A stretch of 64,000 nt of DNA, from positions 26,224 through 90,223 of the forward strand of contig NZ_JAUSUL010000006.1 in assembly GCF_030814015.1 (NCBI RefSeq). The letters run 5' to 3'. A model generated the notes under the pieces. The model saw only the letters and a list, made by a program, of their open reading frames with translations. It had not been told where the DNA came from and ran no database searches. The stretch is from Amorphus orientalis (GTDB lineage Bacteria > Pseudomonadota > Alphaproteobacteria > Rhizobiales > Amorphaceae). The position numbers and the translations under genes were made by a program. Below are positions 25,989 to 33,500 of the stretch, piece by piece; within the stretch, counting starts at the first letter, position 1, and the number at the start of each line of letters is the position of its first letter.

Positions 25989-26030
25989 TAGAATTTGCAT
26001 TCTATCATGTGAAAAATTTGTAATTCAAAT
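25989..26030. promoter_or_regulatory. Two palindromes in the divergent gap before the aminotransferase gene
   Basis: TAGAAT-TTGC-ATTCTA at 25989-26004 and ATTTG-TAATT-CAAAT at 26016-26030 are perfect inverted repeats in the only AT-rich stretch of the vicinity, between the divergent MFS and aminotransferase genes. They look like operator sites for a dimeric repressor. No regulator gene lies next to them, so the binding protein is unknown. Confidence 0.45.
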
Positions 26031-26083
26031 GTTTTATTCCTTTGGTTTTAAGTATAGTTGGGCGGGCTGTAAGGAGAAGTACA

Positions 26084-27421
26084 ATGGGGCTGACCGATAC
26101 ATCCGGAGAGGGTGCGCAGCATTCGCATCCCAACCGGCTTGCAATCGATGGTGGAACGCCGGTGCGGACCGATCCGCTGCCGTGGGAACTGCCGGGGGCG
26201 CACTATATCGGCGAAGAGGAACTGGAGCTGGTCTCGCGCGTGGTGAAGGCGCGCAGTCCGTTCCGCTTCTACGGGCCCGATCCGCAGCACATGGTCGATA
26301 CGCTGGAACGCGAATGGCGCGAGGCGTTCGGCCACGCTCATGCGCTCGGGGTCTCGTCGGGGACGGCCGCGCTCTCGATCGCGATGGCGGCCCTCGACAT
26401 CGGGCCCGGCGACGAGGTCCTGGTGCCCGGCTATCTCTGGGTAAGCTGCGTCTCGGCGGTGGTGCGCTCGGGCGCGATCCCGCGCCTGGTCGATATCGAC
26501 GAGACCTTCTGCATCGATCCGGAAGACCTGGAACGGAAGATCGGACCGCGCAGCCGTGCTGTCCTCTGCGTCCACATGAGCGGGGCGCCGGGACGGATCG
26601 GCGAGATCGCCCGCATCTGCAAGGCGAGGGGCCTCGCGCTGATCGAGGACTGCGCCCAGGCGGCCGGCGCGAAGTCCGGCGGCACGCCGGTCGGCCGGTT
26701 CGGCGACATCGCCATCTTCTCCTTCCAGCTCAACAAGAACCTGACGTCGGGTGACGGCGGCATGATCGTCTGCGAGGACGACGCCCTGTTCCGCCGCATC
26801 GTGGCGCTGCACGATCTCGGCTATGCCCGTACGCCTGCCGGTCGGCTGGATACGTCCGATCCGGACTGCCAGCTCTGGGGCATCGGCGCGCGCATGTCGG
26901 AACTGGCCGGCGCGATGGCGCTCGCCCAGATGCGCAAGCTCACCAAGATCACCGGCTCCATGCGCGATTCCAAGTGGCGGATCCGCCGTGCGCTCGCCGA
27001 CGTGCCGGGCCTCGCCTTCCGCGACGTGCCGGACCCGGACGGCGACACCGGGCCATTCCTCCTGATGATCCTGCCGGACACGGACATGCCCGACCGCTTC
27101 GTCGCCGCGCTGCGCGCGGAGGGCATTGCCGGACCCGACGGCAGCCTTGCCTGCCTGACGATGCGGGAATGGGGGCTCCACTGGTACTTCAACATCCCCA
27201 GCCTGGTGAACAAGCGGTCGAACTCCCGCGACGGCTTTCCCTGGACCCATCCGTCCAACGCGTTCGGGGCCGACTACGATTACGGCCACGGCGCGCTGGC
27301 GCGGTGCGACGACCTCCATTCGCGGGGGGCGATCCTGACCATCGCTTCCACCTTGAGCGAACGCGACGAGGCTGACATCGCAACGGCGATCCGCAAGGTC
27401 GCAGGCGCGATCCTCCGATAG
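26084..27421 (+). CDS. DegT/DnrJ/EryC1/StrS family PLP-dependent sugar aminotransferase
   Basis: A 445-aa type I fold PLP enzyme that transfers an amino group to or from a keto-sugar or keto-cyclitol. Cofactor residues are visible: the SSGTAALSIAM phosphate-binding turn, Asp189 and Gln192 in IEDCAQAAGA, and the Schiff-base Lys218 in FSFQLNKNLTSGDGG. The SFQxxK-TSGDGG form resembles aminotransferases for inosose, AHBA or 3-keto-hexose substrates more than nucleotide-sugar enzymes (SFHATK). ATG 26084 is preceded by AAGGAG. Association with sugar porters and a GMC oxidoreductase suggests a free-sugar substrate; the exact reaction is not known. Confidence 0.9.
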   Translation: MGLTDTSGEGAQHSHPNRLAIDGGTPVRTDPLPWELPGAHYIGEEELELVSRVVKARSPFRFYGPDPQHMVDTLEREWREAFGHAHALGVSSGTAALSIAMAALDIGPGDEVLVPGYLWVSCVSAVVRSGAIPRLVDIDETFCIDPEDLERKIGPRSRAVLCVHMSGAPGRIGEIARICKARGLALIEDCAQAAGAKSGGTPVGRFGDIAIFSFQLNKNLTSGDGGMIVCEDDALFRRIVALHDLGYARTPAGRLDTSDPDCQLWGIGARMSELAGAMALAQMRKLTKITGSMRDSKWRIRRALADVPGLAFRDVPDPDGDTGPFLLMILPDTDMPDRFVAALRAEGIAGPDGSLACLTMREWGLHWYFNIPSLVNKRSNSRDGFPWTHPSNAFGADYDYGHGALARCDDLHSRGAILTIASTLSERDEADIATAIRKVAGAILR

Positions 27422-27453
27422 GAGGACGCGCACACCGGGGTTGGGAGGAAACC

Positions 27454-28848
27454 ATGATGATCTATTTCGTGGCCGCCGTTGCCGGCGTGGCCGGCTTCCT
27501 GTTCGGATTCGACGAGGGCGTGATCGCAGGCGCGCTGCATCTCCTGCGGGCGCAGTTCGACATCACGTCGACCCAGGAAGGCGTGATGACCGCGGCGGTG
27601 CCGTTCGGCGCGCTGTTCGGCGCTCTGGCCGCTGGGCGCGCTGTGGAGCGGTTCGGCCGACGGCGCATGCTGCTGTTCGCCGCGCTCCTGTTCGTGATCG
27701 GGGCGGCGCTGGCCTCCGCGGCGCTCGGCGCCGTCATGCTGACCCTGGCCCGGCTGGTGCTCGGCTTCGCCATCGGTGTCGCGGGTCTGGTGGCGCCGCT
27801 CTACATCTCCGAGAGTTCGCCCGCCGACAAGCGCGGCATGCTGGTGTCGATCTACCAGCTCGCCATCACGCTGGGGATCCTGGGCGCCTATCTGGTCGGC
27901 TACGCCTTCGACGATTCCTGGCGCACCATGTTCGCGATCGGCATGATCCCGGGCATCGTGCTGTTCGCCGGCATGGCCGTCCTGCGCGACACGCCGCGCT
28001 ACCTCGCCATGACCGGACGCCGCGACGAGGCGCGCAAGGCGATCGCGTCGCTGCGCGGCATCCGCACCGATGATCCCCGCATCGAGACCGAGTTCGCCGA
28101 GATGGTGGAGACCGCCGATGCGGACCGGGGCCACGGAAGCTGGTCGGAACTCTTCGGGAAGGTCGCCCGGCCGGCGCTGGTGGTGGCGATCGGGCTGTTC
28201 TTCCTACAGCAGCTCTCCGGCATCAACGCCGTCATCTACTACGCGCCCAGCGTCTTCGACGAAGCCGGCTTCGGCGACTCCTCGACCCAGATCCTCGCCA
28301 CCGTCGGCGTCGGCACGGTCAACGTGCTGATGACGCTTGTCGGGATGGCGCTGATCGACCGGATCGGCCGGCGCAAGCTGCTTTTGGCCGGGTTCCTGGT
28401 GACGGCCCTGTCGCTTGCCATGATCGCGATCGGCGCGGCCACCGACGCCCAGGCCATGGACGTGGTCGCCTTCGTGGGCCTCGTCCTCTATATCGGCGCG
28501 TTCGCCGCCAGCATCGGTCCGCTGCCCTGGGTGATGATGTCGGAGGTGTTTCCGCTCAGCGTCCGCGGCCGCGGTATGAGCCTCGCCTCCATCACCAACT
28601 GGGGCTTCAACTTCCTGGTGGTGTTCTCCTTCCCGATCCTTTTGAACCATATCGGGCTGGCCGGCGTGTTCGGGATCTACGCCTTCATCTGCGCCATCGG
28701 GATTATCTTCACCTTCCGCTACGTGCCGGAAACCAACGGTATCCTGCTTGAGGATATCGAGGCCTTCCTGCGCACCGGCCGGCCGTTCCGTCAGTTGGGC
28801 ATGGCGACCGGACCGGCCACCGCGGCGGCGAAGGGGGCGGCGGAATGA
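27454..28848 (+). CDS. Sugar-porter family MFS transporter (plus strand)
   Basis: 464 aa, twelve predicted helices, with the family set GFLFGFDEGVIAGAL, RFGRRRMLLFAA, DTPRYLAMTGR, QQLSGINAVIYYAPSVFDEAG, DRIGRRKLLLAG and PETNGILLEDIEAFL. It resembles the minus-strand porter at 24539 in plan but is clearly a different member. ATG 27454 has GGAGGA upstream; its end overlaps the following small gene by 4 nt, so it is cotranscribed with the dehydrogenase genes and probably imports their substrate. Confidence 0.92.
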   Translation: MMIYFVAAVAGVAGFLFGFDEGVIAGALHLLRAQFDITSTQEGVMTAAVPFGALFGALAAGRAVERFGRRRMLLFAALLFVIGAALASAALGAVMLTLARLVLGFAIGVAGLVAPLYISESSPADKRGMLVSIYQLAITLGILGAYLVGYAFDDSWRTMFAIGMIPGIVLFAGMAVLRDTPRYLAMTGRRDEARKAIASLRGIRTDDPRIETEFAEMVETADADRGHGSWSELFGKVARPALVVAIGLFFLQQLSGINAVIYYAPSVFDEAGFGDSSTQILATVGVGTVNVLMTLVGMALIDRIGRRKLLLAGFLVTALSLAMIAIGAATDAQAMDVVAFVGLVLYIGAFAASIGPLPWVMMSEVFPLSVRGRGMSLASITNWGFNFLVVFSFPILLNHIGLAGVFGIYAFICAIGIIFTFRYVPETNGILLEDIEAFLRTGRPFRQLGMATGPATAAAKGAAE

Positions 28849-29165
28849 CGGCCCGGGATCTGACCGAAGCCGACGCGCGGCCGATCCTGGCCGCGCTCGT
28901 GGCCCGCAGCCCCTATCGGGCCGGGCTGGAGCCGATGATGGACGACATCGTCCGTATCGCGCTGGCCAACACCCAGCTGCGCGAGGCGCTTGCCCGGGTG
29001 GCGTCGCGCTCCGGCGTGGCGACCACCGGTCGCGTCACCAACGCGGAGCTGGGCTCCGACCGCAAGCTCCTGGCCGTCTATCTGGAGCACGTTTTCTTTG
29101 CCTCGCCCGGCTTCCTGGCCTCGGTCGGCGAGTGGCCTGTCGGGAGGATGCCCGATGCCCGCTGA
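28845..29165 (+). CDS. Small protein of unknown function, probable partner of the GMC oxidoreductase
   Basis: A 106-aa protein without signal peptide or membrane helix, largely helical (MDDIVRIALANTQLREALAR, KLLAVYLEHVFFASPGFLAS). I do not recognise the family. Its start overlaps the transporter by 4 nt and its end overlaps the GMC oxidoreductase by 11 nt, a packing that usually means a shared complex. Several GMC-type sugar dehydrogenases carry a small helical subunit encoded immediately upstream, which is the basis for the suggestion; there is no TAT signal as in some of those subunits. Confidence 0.7.
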   Translation: MTARDLTEADARPILAALVARSPYRAGLEPMMDDIVRIALANTQLREALARVASRSGVATTGRVTNAELGSDRKLLAVYLEHVFFASPGFLASVGEWPVGRMPDAR

Positions 29166-30789
29166 AGCATCCGCCTGTGACGTGGTGATCGTCGGCACCG
29201 GAGCCGGCGGCAGCATCGTGGCCCACCAGCTGGCCAAGGCCGGCCTCAAGGTCGTGTCCCTGGAATCCGGCGGCCGTCTGCCGGAGGACTACTTCAAGAC
29301 CACCGGCCGCCCGGTTCCGGCGGTGGACTACGGCATCGGTCCCAACACCGTCTGGCCGTCCGATCCCCACGACAGCCTTTTTGTGCATCCGCTGTTCGCC
29401 GACGGAAAGATCGGCGCTTCGCCCCGTCCGCCGGGCGGGTTCCGCCACTTCCAGGTGCTCAAGGTCAACGGCCTTCAGAACCTCTGGAACGGCGTCAGCG
29501 TCCGCTTCGCCGACCACGATTTCGACGACTGGCCGTTCGGCTACGACACGCTGGCCGAGGACTATTCCGAGGTCGAGCGTCTGATCACCGTCTGCGGCAC
29601 GAAGGAGAACATCGACGAGCTTCCGGACGGCGAGTTCGTGCCGCCCAAGCCGATCCGCCCGCCCGATCAGATGATCGTGGACGCGGTGCGCTCGCTCAAT
29701 CAGCCGTTCTCCCATGCGATCCCGAACCGCAAGGCCATCGTCACGACGCCGGGGCTTGCGTCCTCCTGCATCTCCACGGGCATCTGCACGTCCGGCTGTC
29801 CGGTGGGCTCGGTCTACAAGTTCACCGCCCGGCTTCTGCCGGAGATCGAGGGCCTGTCGAACTACGAGCTGCGGCCCAACGCCAAGGTGACGAAGGTGAC
29901 GCGCGAGCCGGGCGCCTCGACGGTGAGCGGCGTGGAATATCTCGACACCGAAACCGGCGAGCACCACCGGCTCGAGGCCCGCTTCGTCGTGCTTGCGGCC
30001 GGCGCCATCGAGACCCCGCGGATCCTGTTCAATTCGGCCGACGAGGCCGATCCGAACGGACTGGCCAACCGTCACGATCGTGTCGGCCAGCGCCTGCAGG
30101 ACAATCCGAAGTCGGTGCTGTCCACCTCGCTCTGGAAGCTCTGGAACAAGCGGCGGACCTACGATATCGGCTACGGCGACCTGCTGATCCTGATGTCGCG
30201 CGGAAAGCTGCCGAACGGGGAGGAGTTCCCGTTCATCGGCCATGCCATCCACGGTCTGCCGGACGTGCCGCACTATCTCACCGGCATGACGGCGTTCCCC
30301 GCCTTCATGAAACTCCGCATGGCGCGGATGATGTTCCATTCCTACGTCACCCTTGGCCTGTTCTGCGCGGGCGAGCCTCGGCCGGAGAACCGGGTGCGGC
30401 CGGGCTCTACGTTCGACAGCGACGGCGTGCGCCAGGTGGCGATCGACTTCACCACGCCGGACAAGGCGAAGGCGGAGATGGACGTCATGCTGAAATGGGG
30501 GCGCAAGATCCTGCGCAAGGCGTCGGCGACCCAGATCTACGAGACCACCGACAACACCGGGACCGGCATCCATTATGCTGGCACGACGGCGATCTCGGCC
30601 GACCCGGCCGACGGGGTGGTCGATGCGGATCTGCGCTGTCACGGCCTCGACAACCTCTATGTCTGCGACGGCGGAGTGATCCCGACGCTGCCGGACAAGC
30701 ATCTGACCCTGTCGATCATGGCGCTGTCCCATCGGCTCGGCCGCCACCTCAAGGAACGGGTGAGGGCGGAGGAAACGGTTGTCGCCTGA
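29155..30789 (+). CDS. GMC-family FAD-dependent oxidoreductase
   Basis: A 544-aa flavoenzyme that oxidises an alcohol, most likely of a sugar or polyol. The FAD-binding motif is VVIVGTGAGGSIVAHQL with Glu in SLESGG; a Cys-rich stretch SCISTGICTSGCPVGS (about residues 205-215) resembles that of membrane-linked or electron-transfer GMC dehydrogenases and might hold an iron-sulfur site. The C-terminal domain ends with GTGIHYAGTTAI and CDGGVIPTLPDKHLTLSI, where the catalytic His positions fall. ATG 29155 is internal to a longer frame and chosen because it gives the canonical N-terminus. No export signal, so it acts in the cytoplasm. Confidence 0.9.
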   Translation: MPAEASACDVVIVGTGAGGSIVAHQLAKAGLKVVSLESGGRLPEDYFKTTGRPVPAVDYGIGPNTVWPSDPHDSLFVHPLFADGKIGASPRPPGGFRHFQVLKVNGLQNLWNGVSVRFADHDFDDWPFGYDTLAEDYSEVERLITVCGTKENIDELPDGEFVPPKPIRPPDQMIVDAVRSLNQPFSHAIPNRKAIVTTPGLASSCISTGICTSGCPVGSVYKFTARLLPEIEGLSNYELRPNAKVTKVTREPGASTVSGVEYLDTETGEHHRLEARFVVLAAGAIETPRILFNSADEADPNGLANRHDRVGQRLQDNPKSVLSTSLWKLWNKRRTYDIGYGDLLILMSRGKLPNGEEFPFIGHAIHGLPDVPHYLTGMTAFPAFMKLRMARMMFHSYVTLGLFCAGEPRPENRVRPGSTFDSDGVRQVAIDFTTPDKAKAEMDVMLKWGRKILRKASATQIYETTDNTGTGIHYAGTTAISADPADGVVDADLRCHGLDNLYVCDGGVIPTLPDKHLTLSIMALSHRLGRHLKERVRAEETVVA

Positions 30790-30819
30790 CGGCTGCAGGG
30801 GCGGGAAGGAGATAAGGCG

Positions 30820-31401
30820 ATGGACGCATTCCGGACGACCCTTTTGGCCCTGATGCTTGCCGCCATCCCGCTTCCGGTCTCCGCCCAGTCGATCGAGAGC
30901 ACCTACTCGAAGATCGGCTGGGAGACATCGTGCACAATCGTGGACCAGGCGCCCGAAGGCGAGGGCAGCTGGGCGCGTCTCAGGTGTGCCGGCTATGGCG
31001 ACACCCCGGTCCATGTGGCCGACGGCGACGCGCGCATGTCGGTGGATTACGGCACACCCAGCGAGCCCGGCGGGTGGGAGAGCTTCACCGGCTTCAATCA
31101 CGTCAACGACACGATCGAATGGCGGCTGGCCGACGGGGTGCCCTTCGCCACCATCCATCGCTGGTTCGTGGACGACGGGTCGGGCGGCTCCCGGCAGGTG
31201 CTGGTGGTGAGCACCGTGGTCGGGCGATGGTCGGACGCGAGCTGCATGGTCGGCTATGTCGACGCCAACGCCAATTCCAACGCCAACGTCATCGCGCGCG
31301 GCCTCGCCGATTCCAAGGCGCGGGACTTCCGCTGTGGCGTCGACGCGCCGTCCTATGTCGGCGTCACGACCGATCGGACGCCCCAGCCCAGCGCCGGATA
31401 G
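30820..31401 (+). CDS. Exported protein of unknown function
   Basis: A 193-aa protein with a clear signal peptide (residues 1-23, ending VSAQS). The mature part has four Cys residues (TSCTIVD, RLRCAGYG, ASCMVGYV, FRCGVDAP), probably two disulfides, and an Asn/Ala-rich stretch DANANSNANVIARGLAD. It sits 30 nt after the GMC gene behind GGAGA and may belong to the same transcript. No family is recognised; a periplasmic accessory role is only a guess. Confidence 0.75.
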   Translation: MDAFRTTLLALMLAAIPLPVSAQSIESTYSKIGWETSCTIVDQAPEGEGSWARLRCAGYGDTPVHVADGDARMSVDYGTPSEPGGWESFTGFNHVNDTIEWRLADGVPFATIHRWFVDDGSGGSRQVLVVSTVVGRWSDASCMVGYVDANANSNANVIARGLADSKARDFRCGVDAPSYVGVTTDRTPQPSAG

Positions 31402-31490
31402 AAGGTTCGTCCGTTTCCGAAAGGGGTGTTTCCCCGAGCTCGGAAATGGTTCTAGGTTCGCGCCAGTTTGAATCAGCGATGGAGCAACCG

Positions 31491-32363
31491 GTGAGCAGCA
31501 TCGATCTCGGGGCTGAAGCCGATCTGCCGGTCGAACAGATCGACAGCGACTACAACGCGCGGGCGACGGTGACGGTCGAGGAGTTCGAACGGACCATGGG
31601 CCGCTACCGGGACGGGTCGCTGGCGGCACGCTCGATCGCGACCGCGGTCGATGTCGTCTACGACGAGGAAAGCGGCCAGACGATCGACATCTTCGGTGGC
31701 GGCGACGAGCCGCGCCCGGTCTTCGTCTACATCCATGGCGGCTACTGGCGCGCGCTCTCCAAGACCGAATCGGCGTTCATGGCGCCCATGCTGGCCGGAC
31801 GGGGCATCGCGACGGTGGCGGTCGACTACCGGCTGGCACCCGAGGTGGATCTCGCCGAGATCGTGCGCGAAGTGCGCGCGGCGATCGCCTTTCTCCATCG
31901 CGAAGGCCGGCGCTACGGGCTGGATCCAAGCCGGATCTATGTCGGGGGCAGCTCCGCCGGCGGGCATCTCACCGGCGCTGTCATCTCCGGTGGGTGGCAC
32001 GAGGCCTTCGGCGTGCCTGAGGACGTGGTGAAGGGCGCGCTGCCGGTCAGCGGCCTGTTCCATCTGGGACCCATCGCCAAATCGTTCGTGTCGGAGTGGC
32101 TGACCCTGACGGATTCAGACGTCGCCGCGCTGAGCCCGGCCCTCAACATTCCGAAGGCCGGCTGTCCGATCGTCGCCGCTTATGCCGCGGGCGAACCAGC
32201 CGGCTTCGGACGGCAGTCCCAAGGCTACCATGCGCTCTGGCAGTCGGCCGGGTTCGACTCGACGCTGATGGAAATCCCCGACCGGCATCACTTCGACGTG
32301 GTGCTGGACCTTGAGCGGGCCGACACGCAGCTCGCCGGCGCCCTGCTTCAGATGATCCGCTGA
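31491..32363 (+). CDS. Alpha/beta hydrolase, kynurenine formamidase/esterase-like
   Basis: About 290 aa. The oxyanion motif VYIHGGYWRALS, the nucleophile elbow YVGGSSAGGHLTG and the C-terminal acid/His in IPDRHHFDVV define the BD-FAE/kynurenine-formamidase group, which hydrolyses formyl-amides or esters. GTG 31491 has GGAG exactly 6 nt upstream, whereas the in-frame ATG at 31479 has no ribosome site and itself contains that GGAG; I prefer the GTG. It converges with the lysR gene, so it may be a separate unit, but the 3-hydroxyanthranilate dioxygenase 4.5 kb on makes a kynurenine-type link attractive. Confidence 0.82.
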   Translation: MSSIDLGAEADLPVEQIDSDYNARATVTVEEFERTMGRYRDGSLAARSIATAVDVVYDEESGQTIDIFGGGDEPRPVFVYIHGGYWRALSKTESAFMAPMLAGRGIATVAVDYRLAPEVDLAEIVREVRAAIAFLHREGRRYGLDPSRIYVGGSSAGGHLTGAVISGGWHEAFGVPEDVVKGALPVSGLFHLGPIAKSFVSEWLTLTDSDVAALSPALNIPKAGCPIVAAYAAGEPAGFGRQSQGYHALWQSAGFDSTLMEIPDRHHFDVVLDLERADTQLAGALLQMIR

Positions 32364-32364
32364 A

Positions 32365-32408
32365 GCGGTTTCCGGCGAAGTGGGAACCGGTTCGCCGTCC
32401 GAAAACGC
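32365..32408. repeat. REP-like palindrome between convergent genes
   Basis: CGGCGAA 32373-32379 pairs with TTCGCCG 32391-32397 around GTGGGAACCGG, with outer GTTT and AAAAC flanks. The inner GTGGGAACCGG is the core also found in the hairpin repeats near 49.5, 56.7 and 63.6 kb. It probably also acts as a transcription barrier between the convergent hydrolase and lysR genes. Confidence 0.6.
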
Positions 32409-32441
32409 GCCTCGATGGAATGACGTCGGACGGGGCGGTGG

Positions 32442-33365
32442 TCACCCGTCGTCCGTGCCACTGCGGGCCGGGCTCAGGCTCTGCACCGTGCGGCGCAGAA
32501 CCGGCGTGAAGGCGGCGACGGCCGGCGAGACCGTCCGCCCGTTCGCGTGGATCAGGTGGATCTCCCGGGCAATGTCAGGCTCCGCCAGCCTCCGGCCGAC
32601 AACCGTTCCGTTGCGCACGGCGGCGTAGGCGTAGGTGGGCAGCACGGCGGCACCGAGGCCCGCCTCGACGAGGGCCATCGCGGTGGTGATCTGGTTGACC
32701 TCGTAGCTCGGGGCAAGCTCGATCCCGGCCGTCTCGAAGCCGACCTCGGTCAGCAGGCGAATCGCGCTGGTGCGGGCCATGGAGACCAGCGGCGTGCCGG
32801 CGAGATCGGCCCAGGCCAGCGGCCCGGGCGCATTGAGCGCGGAGCTTTCGTGGCAGAACAGCATCAGCTGATCGCGGGCGAGCGCCAGCCGCTCGATCTG
32901 GTCGCCGCCCGGCGGAAAGGTCCCGAGCCCGCAGTCCGCCCGTCCGGAGCGCACGCTCTCGATGATCTCGTCGGTGCTGGCATCGATCAGGTCAACGCTG
33001 ATGCCGGGAAAATCGCGCCGGAACTCGGCTATCGCCTGGGGCAGGACGGCCGCCGCCAGCAACGGCGGCGCGGCGATGCGGATGCGGCCGCGGCGGCGTT
33101 CGGCGAGGGCGTGGACGTTCTGGACCGCCAGATCGAGATCTTCCACGACCTTCTCCACTGCGACGCGGAAGTCTCGCCCCGCCTCTGTCAGTTCGACGCG
33201 GCGCGTGGTGCGGTCGAACAGCCGCGTTCCGAGTTCGGCCTCCAGTTCCTTCACCGCCTGGGAGAGGGCCGGCTGGGCCGCCTTGGTGCGGGTTGCCGCG
33301 CGTGAGAAGCTTCCGCTTTCCGCGACCGCCAGGAAGGCATCGATCTGCTTGAGGGTGATCCGCAC
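32442..33365 (-). CDS. LysR-family transcriptional regulator
   Basis: 307 aa. The N-terminal helix-turn-helix (LKQIDAFLAVAESGSFSRAA, QPALSQAVKELEAELGTRLF, RRVELTEAG) is typical, followed by a periplasmic-binding-like effector domain from about residue 90. Start is GTG 33365 with GGGAGG upstream; the nearby ATG at 33372-33370 is out of frame. It is transcribed away from the molybdenum-hydroxylase operon across an AT-rich gap with a T-N11-A palindrome, the standard layout for a LysR protein activating the divergent catabolic genes. Its co-inducer is unknown. Confidence 0.92.
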   Translation of the reverse strand: MRITLKQIDAFLAVAESGSFSRAATRTKAAQPALSQAVKELEAELGTRLFDRTTRRVELTEAGRDFRVAVEKVVEDLDLAVQNVHALAERRRGRIRIAAPPLLAAAVLPQAIAEFRRDFPGISVDLIDASTDEIIESVRSGRADCGLGTFPPGGDQIERLALARDQLMLFCHESSALNAPGPLAWADLAGTPLVSMARTSAIRLLTEVGFETAGIELAPSYEVNQITTAMALVEAGLGAAVLPTYAYAAVRNGTVVGRRLAEPDIAREIHLIHANGRTVSPAVAAFTPVLRRTVQSLSPARSGTDDG

Positions 33366-33383
33366 GCGGGCATGCCTCCCTAA

Positions 33384-33404
33384 TTTATAAGAATACCAGA
33401 TAAA
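33384..33404. promoter_or_regulatory. Probable LysR-type operator
   Basis: TTTAT-N11-ATAAA at 33384-33404 is a perfect dyad with the T-N11-A core of LysR binding sites, placed 19 nt from the lysR start and about 100 nt before the divergent operon. A second overlapping palindrome ATAAATTTAT lies at 33400-33409. Confidence 0.6.
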
Positions 33405-33500
33405 TTTATCACACAAACCCGTATTCAAATATAGATGGTCCCGTGCTTCCCTTGCACACGGTTTGATCAGCAGGATCGCCTGCGTGATCGGGAGGCAAGT

